This document shows, in pieces, positions 1 through 6,375 of a stretch of 13,776 nt of DNA. The position numbers and the translations under genes were made by a program. The notes below the pieces were generated by a model, which saw nothing but the letters and a program-made list of their open reading frames with translations, was not told the origin of the DNA and did not search any database. Each line of letters opens with the position of its first letter. The first letter of the stretch is position 1. The stretch comes from JBBRZF01 sp038236965. GTDB taxonomy: Bacteria; Acidobacteriota; Terriglobia; Terriglobales; Acidobacteriaceae. The DNA lies in NCBI GenBank assembly GCA_038236965.1, contig JBBRZF010000087.1:1-13776 (forward strand). Direction: 5' to 3'.

Positions 1-294
1 TATTTCAACCGCGTCGACCTGAAGCCGTACAAACAGGTGGTGTACGACGCGCACGGAAACGTGGCGACCATCGCCGACTACTCCGCTTTTCAGGATTACC
101 AGGGAGTGAATTTCCCCAGCGAGATCAGTATCGAGCGTCCGCAAGAGGAATACCTGATCCGCCTGAAAATCACCAAAATGGCGCTGAATGCGCCGCTGAA
201 GCCCGAGCAGTTCGAATTGCAACAGCCCGCAGGCTCGCAACTGGTGCACCTGGACACGCAGGCCACGACGCAGGCGCAAGGGGACGGAAAGTGA
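1..294 (+). CDS. LolA-like lipoprotein-sorting family protein, C-terminal fragment
   Basis: The reading frame is open from base 1 and ends at TGA 292-294, so only the last 97 residues are present and the true start lies upstream of the window. The visible part reads like the final strands of the LolA/LolB-type half-barrel: a segment around VVYDAHGNV, then DYQGVNFPSEISIERP, then alternating strands ending in NAPLKPEQFELQQPAG. The pattern 'fixed up by G-x-x-FP, then N-x-PL-x-x-x-x-F-x-L-x-x-P-x-G' is typical of outer-membrane lipoprotein-sorting proteins, which carry lipid-linked cargo across the periplasm. The tail (TQATTQAQGDGK) is low complexity. An FtsX-type ABC permease follows on the same strand about 200 bp downstream, which suits a lipoprotein or lipid export role. 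The family call rests on pattern recognition of a fragment; another periplasmic beta-rich protein is possible. Confidence 0.6.
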   Translation, partial: YFNRVDLKPYKQVVYDAHGNVATIADYSAFQDYQGVNFPSEISIERPQEEYLIRLKITKMALNAPLKPEQFELQQPAGSQLVHLDTQATTQAQGDGK

Positions 295-300
295 TGGGGA

Positions 301-418
301 TTTGGTAATTTGTAATTTGGTAATTTGAAATGCTTACGTCGGCTTCGTGGGTCTTCCGGGGTAGGTTTCAATTTCCCAATTACCAATTACCCAATTACAA
401 ATTACCCGCTTACCAATT
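301..418. repeat. AT-rich imperfect inverted repeat (ATTACCAATTAC-type)
   Basis: The left arm (301-330) is built from iterations of TTTGGTAATTTG. The right arm (366-418) is built from iterations of CAATTACCAATTACC and begins TTTCAATTT, the complement of the left arm's end. The arms flank about 35 bp of GC-richer sequence and could form a long, indel-containing hairpin. The composition differs sharply from the flanking coding DNA. No U-tract follows, so it is not a standard terminator. It looks like a dispersed intergenic repeat, but its copy number elsewhere cannot be seen here. Confidence 0.7.
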
Positions 419-438
419 CTCGTTCCGCGACAATTTCC

Positions 439-460
439 AGGCACCTAATACTTGGTGCCT
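439..460. promoter_or_regulatory. Perfect 7-bp palindrome upstream of the ABC permease (candidate operator)
   Basis: AGGCACC at 439-445 and GGTGCCT at 454-460 are perfect inverted complements separated by 8 bp. No T-run follows, so termination is unlikely. The palindrome ends 36 bp before the permease ATG and 23 bp before a TACAAT -10-like hexamer, a reasonable position for a regulator-binding site. The function is inferred from geometry only. Confidence 0.4.
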
Positions 461-483
461 CGTCCCCGCACCTGCCCTTCCGT

Positions 484-489
484 TACAAT
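484..489 (+). promoter_or_regulatory. -10-like hexamer TACAAT just before the permease start
   Basis: TACAAT lies 7 bp before the ATG at 497, which would put the transcription start on or next to the start codon. There is no Shine-Dalgarno sequence before this ATG. The combination suggests a leaderless transcript. No convincing -35 box is seen at the right distance. Confidence 0.4.
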
Positions 490-496
490 CAAACTA

Positions 497-1615
497 ATGA
501 ACAAGATGATTATTGCGAACCTGGTACACCGTCCGTTGCGCTCGATGATCAGCATCGTGGCGATTGCGGTCGAGGTCACGTTGATCCTGTTGATCGTGGG
601 GCTCTCGGTGGGAATCATGAACGATACGGCCGAACGGCAAAAGGGCATTGGCGCGGACGTGATGGTCTCGCCGCCGGGCTCGTCGTTCATCAGCGGCATC
701 ACGGGCGCACCGACATCGATCAAATATGCGGACGTCTTCCGCAAACAGCCGCACGTCACGGCCGTGGCTCCCGTCGTCATGCAGGTGAACACCGCCGGCA
801 ACGTGGAGATCATCTACGGAATCGACCTGAATCCGAACTCGCCGAACGACTTCAATAAGATCGGCGCTCCCTTCCGTTACCTCGAAGGAGGTCCGTTCAC
901 GGGACCGGACGACATGCTGGTGGACGACTATTTTGCCTCGCAGAAGAATGTTCACGCAGGCCAGTCGCTTGAATTGCTGAACCACACCTTCCGCGTCGCT
1001 GGAATCGTGGAGCACGGAAAAGGCGCGCGCAAGTTTCTTCCCATCACGACCTTGCAGGACCTTATCGGCGGACAAGGCAAGGCTTCGATGTTCTATGTGA
1101 AGCTGGACAATCCGGCGAACGCCAACGCCGTGGTCGCTTCGATGAAGGCCATCCCTGGCATGGAGAAGTTCTCCGTGCGTTCGATGGCGGAATATATGTC
1201 GCTGATGACCGTGGGAAATCTGCCGGGCTTCAGCATCTTCATCAACGTCGTCATCGGCGTGTCGGTGATCATCGGCTTCATCGTGATCTTCCAGTCGATG
1301 TACACGGCGGTGATGGAGCGCACGCGCGAGATCGGCATCCTGAAGTCGCTGGGCGCGAACAAGCTGTACATCGTGAACGTGATCCTGCGGGAGACGCTGG
1401 TGCTGGCCATCGCGGGAATCATCCTCGGAATCCTGCTCAGCATGGCGGCCAAAGCTGGCATCCTGACGAAGTTCCCGCTGCTGCGCGTGCAGATGACGTA
1501 TCCGTGGGTATTGAGAGCGGCCATCATCGCGATATCTGGCGCAGTGCTGGGCGCGTTGTATCCCGCATTCAAGGCGGCGCAGAAGGATCCGATCGACGCG
1601 CTGGCTTACGAATAG
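497..1615 (+). CDS. ABC transporter permease, MacB/FtsX family
   Basis: This 372-residue inner-membrane protein has the classic MacB-type layout. A hydrophobic N-terminal helix lies at about residues 14-39 (SIVAIAVEVTLILLIVGLSV). A periplasmic domain of about 200 residues follows. Three C-terminal helices lie at about 248-277, 307-333 and 342-365. The first and second of these are separated by the FtsX-family cytoplasmic stretch MERTREIGILKSLGA, which contacts the ATPase, and the C-terminus ends ALYPAFKAAQKDPIDALAYE, as is usual in the family. Such permeases use a partner ATPase to drive mechanotransmission or lipoprotein/lipid extraction. No ATPase gene is in the window; with the LolA-like gene upstream, a lipoprotein or outer-membrane export role is plausible. 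I chose ATG 497 because the helix begins right after it; an in-frame upstream start at 452 would add 15 residues without membrane character. No Shine-Dalgarno sequence is visible. Confidence 0.9.
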   Translation: MNKMIIANLVHRPLRSMISIVAIAVEVTLILLIVGLSVGIMNDTAERQKGIGADVMVSPPGSSFISGITGAPTSIKYADVFRKQPHVTAVAPVVMQVNTAGNVEIIYGIDLNPNSPNDFNKIGAPFRYLEGGPFTGPDDMLVDDYFASQKNVHAGQSLELLNHTFRVAGIVEHGKGARKFLPITTLQDLIGGQGKASMFYVKLDNPANANAVVASMKAIPGMEKFSVRSMAEYMSLMTVGNLPGFSIFINVVIGVSVIIGFIVIFQSMYTAVMERTREIGILKSLGANKLYIVNVILRETLVLAIAGIILGILLSMAAKAGILTKFPLLRVQMTYPWVLRAAIIAISGAVLGALYPAFKAAQKDPIDALAYE

Positions 1616-1640
1616 ATTTGTTTTCTTAGATCAAGGGAAA

Positions 1641-1669
1641 GGGCGCGGACCATGTCCGCGCCCTTTTTT
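1641..1669 (+). terminator. Intrinsic terminator after the ABC permease
   Basis: GGGCGCGGAC (1641-1650) pairs perfectly with GTCCGCGCCC (1654-1663) across a 3-base CAT loop (probably opening to 5 bases), followed directly by TTTTTT (1664-1669). It starts 25 bp after the permease stop and separates that unit from the hydrolase gene. Confidence 0.92.
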
Positions 1670-1716
1670 CATGCGCTGAAGCACCGTTCGGGTATCTTCG
1701 CGAATCTCATAACCGC

Positions 1717-3096
1717 ATGAAGGTTGCTCGATATGGTCTCGCGGTTCTTGTGCTGGCGATGGTGTGCGGACTCGCCGCGGCCGAGGATATTGTTCCGGGC
1801 AAATTGGTGGAGAAGGTTGAGCCGACGCCCGGCTTCAGCTACGCGCTTTATCTTCCCTCTGGCTACGACTCGAAGAAACTTTGGCCTGTAGTGTTCGTGT
1901 TGGACCCGATGGCACGTGGCGGAATTGCGGCCGAGGGATTCGTAGCGGGCGCGGAACGGTACGGATACATCGTCGCGGCGTCGAACGATTCTCGTAATGG
2001 GCCGATGCGTTCGGACGCGATCGGCGCGATGTGGGACGACGTCATTCAGCGGTTTTCCGTGGATACGAAGCGCATCTATGCCGCGGGAATGTCGGGTGGC
2101 GCACGAGCGGCCATGACGGTCGCAGTGAGTTGCCAGGCATGCGCCGTCGCCGGAGTGATTGCGTGCGCGGCCGGTATTGCCGATGCGAAACACGTGCCGC
2201 CGAAGGGATTAATGTTTTATGGCATCGCAGGCGTTTACGACTTCAACTATCCCGAACTGCAACGCACGATGGAGAGGTTGGAGGCCCAGCACCTGACGCA
2301 TCGCTTTGAAAGCTGGCCGGGTTCGCACGGCTGGGCTCCGGCGTCGGTGCTGGAAGATGCGCTCGGCTGGTTGCGATTGCAGGAGATTATGCGCGGCAGC
2401 GTCCCGCGCGATGCCGCGTTTCTGAATACCTTCTTCGAACGCGAGATGGAAAAGGCGCGGCAACTCACGGCGAAGGGGCAACGTTACGAGGCCTACCTGG
2501 TTTACAAGCAGGCGGTTGCGGATTTCGCCACGTTGCGAGATATGTCGGAGTTGAAGAAGAAGGTTGAATCGCTGGCGGCGTCGAAGGAGGTGAAAGAGGG
2601 CGCGCGCACGGAGCAGCGGTTGATGCAGTGGCAGAGCGAGTATGAGGAACCTGCGCTGCAGGCGATTTCGCAGATTGCCAGTGGTTCACAAATACTCGAG
2701 TTCAAAGTGAATGGCGTACAGGCGGCGGAGAACTTGAGGCTGCGGGTTGCGAAAGAGAAAGATGCGGCCCGCGTCACGGCGCTGAAGCGCGCGCTGGGAG
2801 CCATCACCATCGGCGCATACGAGGCCGCGCACAGGACGAAGCAAGCGGGCAATCACGCGGGAACTTCCGCGCTGCTCGAAATCGTTATCGCCGCTCAACC
2901 TGACGATCCCGATGCGCTTTACAGCGCAGCACGTGAGTATGCCGTTGCAGGGGACAAGAAGAAGGCGTTGCGTACTTTGCGCGAGGCGGTAGAGAAAGGC
3001 TTTCGTGATGTGGAACTACTCGCGCACGACAAAGAGCTCGACTCGCTGCGGGGAGATGCCGAGTTCGAGAAGATGGTGGGGTCGGTGAGGCGTTGA
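1717..3096 (+). CDS. Secreted alpha/beta-hydrolase (esterase-like) with C-terminal TPR-like region
   Basis: The 459-residue product starts with a Sec signal peptide (MKVARYGLAVLVLAMVCGLAAA, cleavage near 22-23), so it should act in the periplasm or outside the cell. Residues 40-225 resemble the PHB-depolymerase/feruloyl-esterase branch of alpha/beta-hydrolases: YALYLPSGYD and WPVVFVLDP lead into the nucleophile elbow GMSGG (Ser126), a candidate acid in VYDFNYP (Asp175) and the His of SWPGSHGW (His204). Residues 235-330 are charged and helical. From about 365 to 459 there is a TPR-like helical repeat (DDPDALYSAAREYAVAGDKKKALRTL) and a family-typical ending of the form 'L-x-x-A-V-x-x-G-F-x-D ... 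D-x-x-L-D-S-L-R'. The substrate is unknown. It stands alone, after a terminator and before the rplM leader, and ATG 1717 has no clear Shine-Dalgarno sequence. Confidence 0.72.
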   Translation: MKVARYGLAVLVLAMVCGLAAAEDIVPGKLVEKVEPTPGFSYALYLPSGYDSKKLWPVVFVLDPMARGGIAAEGFVAGAERYGYIVAASNDSRNGPMRSDAIGAMWDDVIQRFSVDTKRIYAAGMSGGARAAMTVAVSCQACAVAGVIACAAGIADAKHVPPKGLMFYGIAGVYDFNYPELQRTMERLEAQHLTHRFESWPGSHGWAPASVLEDALGWLRLQEIMRGSVPRDAAFLNTFFEREMEKARQLTAKGQRYEAYLVYKQAVADFATLRDMSELKKKVESLAASKEVKEGARTEQRLMQWQSEYEEPALQAISQIASGSQILEFKVNGVQAAENLRLRVAKEKDAARVTALKRALGAITIGAYEAAHRTKQAGNHAGTSALLEIVIAAQPDDPDALYSAAREYAVAGDKKKALRTLREAVEKGFRDVELLAHDKELDSLRGDAEFEKMVGSVRR

Positions 3097-3420
3097 AAGG
3101 GGTGCACGAAACCCGGGTTGGTGCTTGGTTCCCCGTTTTTGTAGTTTTCTGCTAAAATACGCGAGGTTAATGTTTCCAGTGCCGGAGTCGAGCTGACTTC
3201 GCCGATACTGCGGCATGCCTGTCGCGCGTTGACAGGGTGCTCTGGATTGCTGTAACCTTTAATCTTTCGCTGTCCTGCGGTTGCCCGCCTGACGGTCTAT
3301 CGCTTGCGCATTCTGTGCGAGCGCGGTTCCCTGACGAGTTTCCAGTGGAAGCTTTGTGTGCGGGAGTTTCGTGACCCGGCGGTCCTCAGCGGTTTTTTCT
3401 CAATACTGGGAGAGTTTGTA
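3097..3420 (+). promoter_or_regulatory. rplM upstream region: extended -10 promoter and long structured leader
   Basis: This 324-bp stretch holds no gene. An extended -10 element (TGC followed by TAAAAT, 3150-3158) would start transcription near 3165, giving a 5' leader of about 255 nt. Two local hairpins are visible in the leader: CCTGTC 3218-3223 with GACAGG 3231-3236, and a 10-bp stem (two G-U pairs) of 3301-3310 with 3314-3323 around a TTC loop. GGGAGAG at 3408-3414 is the Shine-Dalgarno sequence, 6 bases before ATG 3421. Such a long leader before L13 suggests post-transcriptional control, but no known leader family was recognised. Confidence 0.5.
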
Positions 3421-3858
3421 ATGTCTACCTATTTCCCCAAGGGGGAAATTGCGCGCAAGTGGTACGTGGTCGATGCAGAGGGGCAAACCCTCGGTCGTCT
3501 CGCAACTCGTGTTGCGAACATCCTGAGCGGCAAAGATAATCCCCGCTATACACCCTTCATCGACGTTGGCGATCACGTGATCGTGATCAATGCCGCCAAA
3601 GTGAAGCTCACCGGCCTGAAGGCCGAAAGCAAGGTCTATCGCCACTACACCGGCTTCCCTGGCGGACTGCGTGAAGAGGACTATTCGAAACGAATTGTGC
3701 GCAAGCCTGAGTTGATCGTGCAGTTGGCGATCAGCGGCATGCTGCCCAAGTCGAAGATGGGCAAGGCAATGGCCAAAAAGCTGAAGGTTTATCGCGACGA
3801 TAAACACGGCCACGAGGCGCAGAAGCCCGAAGTTCACGTTCCCGCCAAGCGCGCGTAA
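3421..3858 (+). CDS. rplM: 50S ribosomal protein L13
   Basis: The 145-residue protein is a full-length L13, an early-assembling large-subunit protein that binds 23S rRNA. Diagnostic segments are RKWYVVDAEGQTLGRLATRVA near the N-terminus, VGDHVIVINAAKVKLTG, the YRHYTGFPGGL motif, and LAISGMLPKSKMGKAMAKKLKVY towards the C-terminus. The start at ATG 3421 follows GGGAGAG with a 6-base spacing and gives the family's usual length; the frame is open further upstream to about 3304, but that part lacks L13 similarity. rpsI follows 114 bp downstream. Unusually for this pair, a strong intrinsic terminator lies between them. Confidence 0.97.
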   Translation: MSTYFPKGEIARKWYVVDAEGQTLGRLATRVANILSGKDNPRYTPFIDVGDHVIVINAAKVKLTGLKAESKVYRHYTGFPGGLREEDYSKRIVRKPELIVQLAISGMLPKSKMGKAMAKKLKVYRDDKHGHEAQKPEVHVPAKRA

Positions 3859-3875
3859 GCGAAGCTGCGGGAATT

Positions 3876-3896
3876 CGGCGGTTCGCCGCCGTTTTT
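3876..3896 (+). terminator. Intrinsic terminator between rplM and rpsI
   Basis: CGGCGG (3876-3881) pairs with CCGCCG (3886-3891) around a TTCG loop, followed by TTTTT (3892-3896). This is a textbook structure starting 17 bp after the rplM stop. It may only partly terminate, since rpsI is normally co-transcribed with rplM. Confidence 0.85.
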
Positions 3897-3972
3897 GTGG
3901 ATTGTGGATAAAGATATCTAACTGGAAGGATTTCCGAGGGACGCCAGTAATGGCGTTCTCGAAAGATTCGAC

Positions 3973-4368
3973 ATGGCAGAATTAGTTCAATATTACGGTA
4001 CGGGTCGTCGCAAATCGAGCGTCGCCCGCGTATTCCTTCGCCCTGGTAGCGGGGAGTTCAAGGTCAACGGCAAGCCCCACGAAGTCTACTTTGTGACGGC
4101 TGCACAGCGCATTATCTCGAAGCAGGCACTGGTCCTGACCGAGACGACGCAGAGCTTCAACGTGGTCTGCACCTGCTCCGGCGGGGGCGTCACGGCACAA
4201 GCTGGCGCCGTGCGCATGGGCATTGCCCGCGCTCTGCAGGAGTTCAACGCTGAACTCCGCCCGAAGATGAAGGCCGAAGGCTTCATGACGCGCGATGCGC
4301 GCCAGAAGGAACGTAAGAAGTACGGCCAGAAGGGCGCTCGCAAGCGCTTCCAGTTCAGCAAGCGTTAA
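3973..4368 (+). CDS. rpsI: 30S ribosomal protein S9
   Basis: The 131-residue product matches bacterial S9 end to end. The N-terminus has YYGTGRRKSSVARVFLRPG, the middle has the GGGVTAQAGAVRMGIARAL segment, and the basic C-terminal tail ends KKYGQKGARKRFQFSKR. In known ribosomes that tail reaches into the P site and its last Lys-Arg contacts the tRNA anticodon stem-loop. The start is ATG 3973; only a weak GAAAG precedes it. A stronger GAGGG (3936-3940) is separated from the start by a small hairpin (ACGCCA 3941-3946 with TGGCGT 3951-3956, loop GTAA), which could influence initiation. An upstream ATG at 3950 is out of frame. Confidence 0.97.
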   Translation: MAELVQYYGTGRRKSSVARVFLRPGSGEFKVNGKPHEVYFVTAAQRIISKQALVLTETTQSFNVVCTCSGGGVTAQAGAVRMGIARALQEFNAELRPKMKAEGFMTRDARQKERKKYGQKGARKRFQFSKR

Positions 4369-4373
4369 GCTTC

Positions 4374-4450
4374 AGACGCCAGACCTCAGACGTCGGACTC
4401 CAGCTTGCTCATGGCATGGGCTGTTGTCTTTCGTCTGGCGTCTGGCGTCT
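4374..4450. repeat. AGACGCCAGAC inverted/direct repeats after rpsI
   Basis: AGACGCCAGAC occurs at 4374-4384 and its exact complement GTCTGGCGTCT occurs twice in overlap, at 4433-4443 and 4440-4450. The partial copies CAGACCTCAGACG lie just after the left arm. A hairpin with a loop of about 48 nt could form, either as a weak rpsI terminator-like fold without a T-run, or as a dispersed intergenic repeat. The iterated 7-bp unit (GTCTGGC) suggests a simple-sequence origin. Confidence 0.65.
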
Positions 4451-4461
4451 CAATTTACGTG

Positions 4462-4617
4462 GTTCGCGCGTTTGGTTCCGGCAGCGCGAACGACGGCATG
4501 GTCACCCGGAACCAAATTCTTCCCGCACCCGCACCAACGGGGCGGGTCACGGGAATGCAAATCTCGAGCGCTCTGCCCCCAGGCACCGCGGAAGATGCAA
4601 ACCAATTAGGAGGTTGC
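4462..4617 (+). promoter_or_regulatory. rpsB 5' leader with candidate H-type pseudoknot and Shine-Dalgarno hairpin
   Basis: GTTCGCGC (4462-4469) pairs perfectly with GCGCGAAC (4484-4491), leaving a 14-nt loop. Ten bases of that loop, TTTGGTTCCG (4471-4480), are perfectly complementary to CGGAACCAAA (4507-4516) downstream, which is the geometry of an H-type pseudoknot. A second hairpin follows (ACCCGC 4527-4532 with GCGGGT 4542-4547, extended by TCCCG with CGGGA). Finally GCAAACC (4597-4603) can pair with GGTTGC (4612-4617), one A bulged, hiding the last GG of the AGGAGG ribosome-binding site. Structured rpsB leaders under S2 feedback are known in gammaproteobacteria; a similar role here is inference. 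Confidence 0.5.
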
Positions 4618-5508
4618 GTGGCAAACATCACGATGAAGGAATTGCTCGAAGCAGGCGTTCACTTCGGGCATCAGACCAAACGCTGGAATCCTAAGATGAA
4701 GGAATTCATCTTCGGCGAGCGTAATGGGATTTACATCATTGACCTGCAGAAGACGCTGAAGATGTTCAAGGAAGCGTCCAAGTACGTCACGGATATGGCC
4801 GCCGAAGGCAAGCTCGTTCTCTTTGTGGGAACCAAGCGCCAGGCGCAAGACGCGATCGCCGAAGAAGCGACGCGCTGTGGAATGTTCTACATCAACCAGC
4901 GCTGGTTGGGCGGACTGCTCACCAACTGGATCACCGTGCAGAAGTCGGTAAAGCGCTTGAAAGAACTCGACGAAATGGCCACCGATGGCCGTTACGAGCT
5001 GCTGCCGAAGAAGGAAGTGGTAAAGCTTGAGCGCGAGCGCAAGCATCTGCAGGCCAACCTGGCCGGCATCAAGAATCTGAACCGTCTGCCCGACGTGCTT
5101 TTCGTCATCGACTCGAACAAGGAACAGATCGCTGTGAAGGAAGCGCGCAAGCTTGGTATCCCGGTAGTTGCCGTAGTGGATACCAATTGCGACCCCAGCG
5201 AAGTCGATTACGTTATCCCGGGCAATGATGACGCGCTTCGCGCCATCCGCCTGTTCGCCTCCAAGGTCGCCGATTCGGTGGTCGAGGGCGCGACGGCCAT
5301 GAACGATAAGCAAGAGGCCGACATCGCTGCCGGCGTTGGCTATGCCGGCTCCGCGTCGGAAGCCGACGTGGAAGCCGCCGAGAAGCCGGAAGCCATGGCT
5401 GCCGGCGCGTTGGAAGATGTCAGCATGGAAGACGTTCTTGGCAAGGGTGTCCGCAAGGCTCCCGAAGCGGAGATCGTCGCCGAACCCGAACAGGTCGAAA
5501 ACCTGTAA
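4618..5508 (+). CDS. rpsB: 30S ribosomal protein S2
   Basis: The 296-residue protein is S2, which joins the small subunit late and sits at the head-body junction. Diagnostic segments are ITMKELLEAGVHFGHQTKRW, NPKMKEFIFGERNGIYIIDL, LVLFVGTKRQAQDAI, the NQRWLGGLLTNW motif, and LGIPVVAVVDTNCDPSEVDY followed by IPGNDDALRAI. GTG 4618 is the start: it follows a perfect AGGAGG at 4608-4613 and begins the family's first conserved residues; the frame stays open to 4405 but the extra 71 codons are leader. The C-terminus carries an acidic, Ala/Glu-rich tail of roughly 60 residues beyond the conserved core, an extension seen in several phyla. A terminator lies between this gene and tsf. Confidence 0.97.
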   Translation: MANITMKELLEAGVHFGHQTKRWNPKMKEFIFGERNGIYIIDLQKTLKMFKEASKYVTDMAAEGKLVLFVGTKRQAQDAIAEEATRCGMFYINQRWLGGLLTNWITVQKSVKRLKELDEMATDGRYELLPKKEVVKLERERKHLQANLAGIKNLNRLPDVLFVIDSNKEQIAVKEARKLGIPVVAVVDTNCDPSEVDYVIPGNDDALRAIRLFASKVADSVVEGATAMNDKQEADIAAGVGYAGSASEADVEAAEKPEAMAAGALEDVSMEDVLGKGVRKAPEAEIVAEPEQVENL

Positions 5509-5546
5509 ATACGCGCCGAACGCGATGTAGCGGGTGCAAAACATGA

Positions 5547-5582
5547 GACCCGCGCTCGATAGCCGGGCGCGGGTCGATTTTC
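5547..5582 (+). terminator. Intrinsic terminator/attenuator between rpsB and tsf
   Basis: GACCCGCGC (5547-5555) pairs perfectly with GCGCGGGTC (5567-5575) around an 11-nt loop, followed by GATTTTCG. It begins 39 bp after the rpsB stop and 107 bp before tsf. A terminator in this position would lower tsf read-through relative to rpsB, as is known in other bacteria. Confidence 0.8.
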
Positions 5583-5653
5583 GTTAGGTCACAAATAATT
5601 CATTCTGCGCACAGAGGCGCCCACGCAATAGTCCGAAGAAAGGTTCTTTGAGT

Positions 5654-6316
5654 ATGAGCACTACTATCACTGCGACAATGGTTAAGGAGCTCCGCGAGAA
5701 GTCCAGCGCTCCCATGATGGATTGCAAGAATGCCCTGACGGAAGCCAAGGGCGACATGGAGCAGGCGTTCGTTCTGCTTCGCAAAAAGGGAATGGCGACG
5801 GCCGCGAAGAAGGCGACTCGCGTGACCTCCGAAGGAACTGTTTCCAGCTACATCCACGCCGCAGGCAAGATCGGCGTGCTGCTCGAAGTGAACTGCGAGA
5901 GCGACTTCGTGGCGCGTACGGATGACTTCAAGGGACTGACCCACGACATTTCCATGCACATTGCTGCCGTGGATCCGAAGTTCGTTCGCCGCGAAGATGT
6001 GACCGCTGCCGACTTCGAGCGTGAAAAGGACATCTACCGCGCTCAGGCTGCCGCAACCGGCAAGCCGGCTCCGGTGATCGAGAAGATCGTGGAAGGCAAG
6101 ATGGCGAAGTTCTACGAGGAAGTTTGCCTGCTCGATCAGCCCTTCATCAAGGACCAGACGATCAGCATCCAGCAGCTCATCGCTATCGTGGTAGGCAAAC
6201 TCGGCGAGAACATCTCGGTGCGCCGCTTCGCCCGCTTCAAGGTCGGCGAAGTTGGCGAGACGGTTGCCGTCTCCAAAGCCTCCGCAGCCGAAGAGGCTGA
6301 AGAAGCTGCAAAGTAA
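5654..6316 (+). CDS. tsf: Translation elongation factor Ts
   Basis: The 220-residue protein is EF-Ts, which releases GDP from EF-Tu. The N-terminal UBA-like domain is clear (MVKELREKSSAPMMDCKNAL), followed by AFVLLRKKGMATAAKKATR and the EF-Tu-contacting core with EVNCESDFVAR. The C-terminal half contains EKIVEGKMAKFYEEVCLLDQPFIKD, one of the most conserved EF-Ts stretches. The length falls between the short Thermus-type and the long E. coli-type forms, so one of the two core subdomains appears reduced. ATG 5654 is preferred over an in-frame TTG two codons earlier; a GAAAGG-like ribosome-binding site lies about 10 bases upstream. The Ala/Glu-rich tail ends only 44 bp before a MazF-like frame. 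Confidence 0.96.
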   Translation: MSTTITATMVKELREKSSAPMMDCKNALTEAKGDMEQAFVLLRKKGMATAAKKATRVTSEGTVSSYIHAAGKIGVLLEVNCESDFVARTDDFKGLTHDISMHIAAVDPKFVRREDVTAADFEREKDIYRAQAAATGKPAPVIEKIVEGKMAKFYEEVCLLDQPFIKDQTISIQQLIAIVVGKLGENISVRRFARFKVGEVGETVAVSKASAAEEAEEAAK

Positions 6317-6343
6317 GCAGGTTTCACGATTAAATTAGACGGG

Positions 6344-6375
6344 GCGGACATCCGACAAGGGTGTCCGCTGTAGTT
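6344..6375 (+). terminator. Hairpin after tsf, overlapping the MazF-like start
   Basis: A 10-bp stem (6344-6353 with 6359-6368, one G-U pair) around a GACAA loop lies 28 bp after the tsf stop. The following sequence TGTAGTTTT has only a short, interrupted T-run, so termination may be weak. The 3' arm includes the GTG (6361-6363) proposed as the start of the next gene, so folding would also hide that start codon. Confidence 0.5.

Noticed and set aside
325..858. Plus-strand frame of 177 codons overlapping the permease
   Set aside because: It runs through the AT-rich repeat and then out of frame across the permease; its translation has no protein-like features.
3098..3140. Possible terminator after the hydrolase gene (GGGG ... 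CCCC then GTTTTTG)
   Set aside because: The outer arms pair over only a few bases with a long interior; a small AACCC/GGGTT hairpin is inside but not next to the T-run.
3374..3398. Possible attenuator ending in TTTTTT before the rplM start
   Set aside because: The T6 run is real, but the preceding sequence forms only about a 4-bp stem with a bulge, too weak to call a terminator.
3304..3420. N-terminal extension of rplM
   Set aside because: L13 homology begins at ATG 3421 with a good ribosome-binding site; the upstream codons overlap leader hairpins.
4405..4617. N-terminal extension of rpsB to an in-frame upstream start
   Set aside because: The added 71 codons do not resemble S2, and a perfect AGGAGG directly precedes GTG 4618. 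The stretch is better read as a structured leader.
4606..5544. Long minus-strand open frame of 312 codons opposite rpsB
   Set aside because: It is antisense to the unmistakable S2 gene and lacks recognisable domains; GC-biased codon use leaves the opposite strand open.
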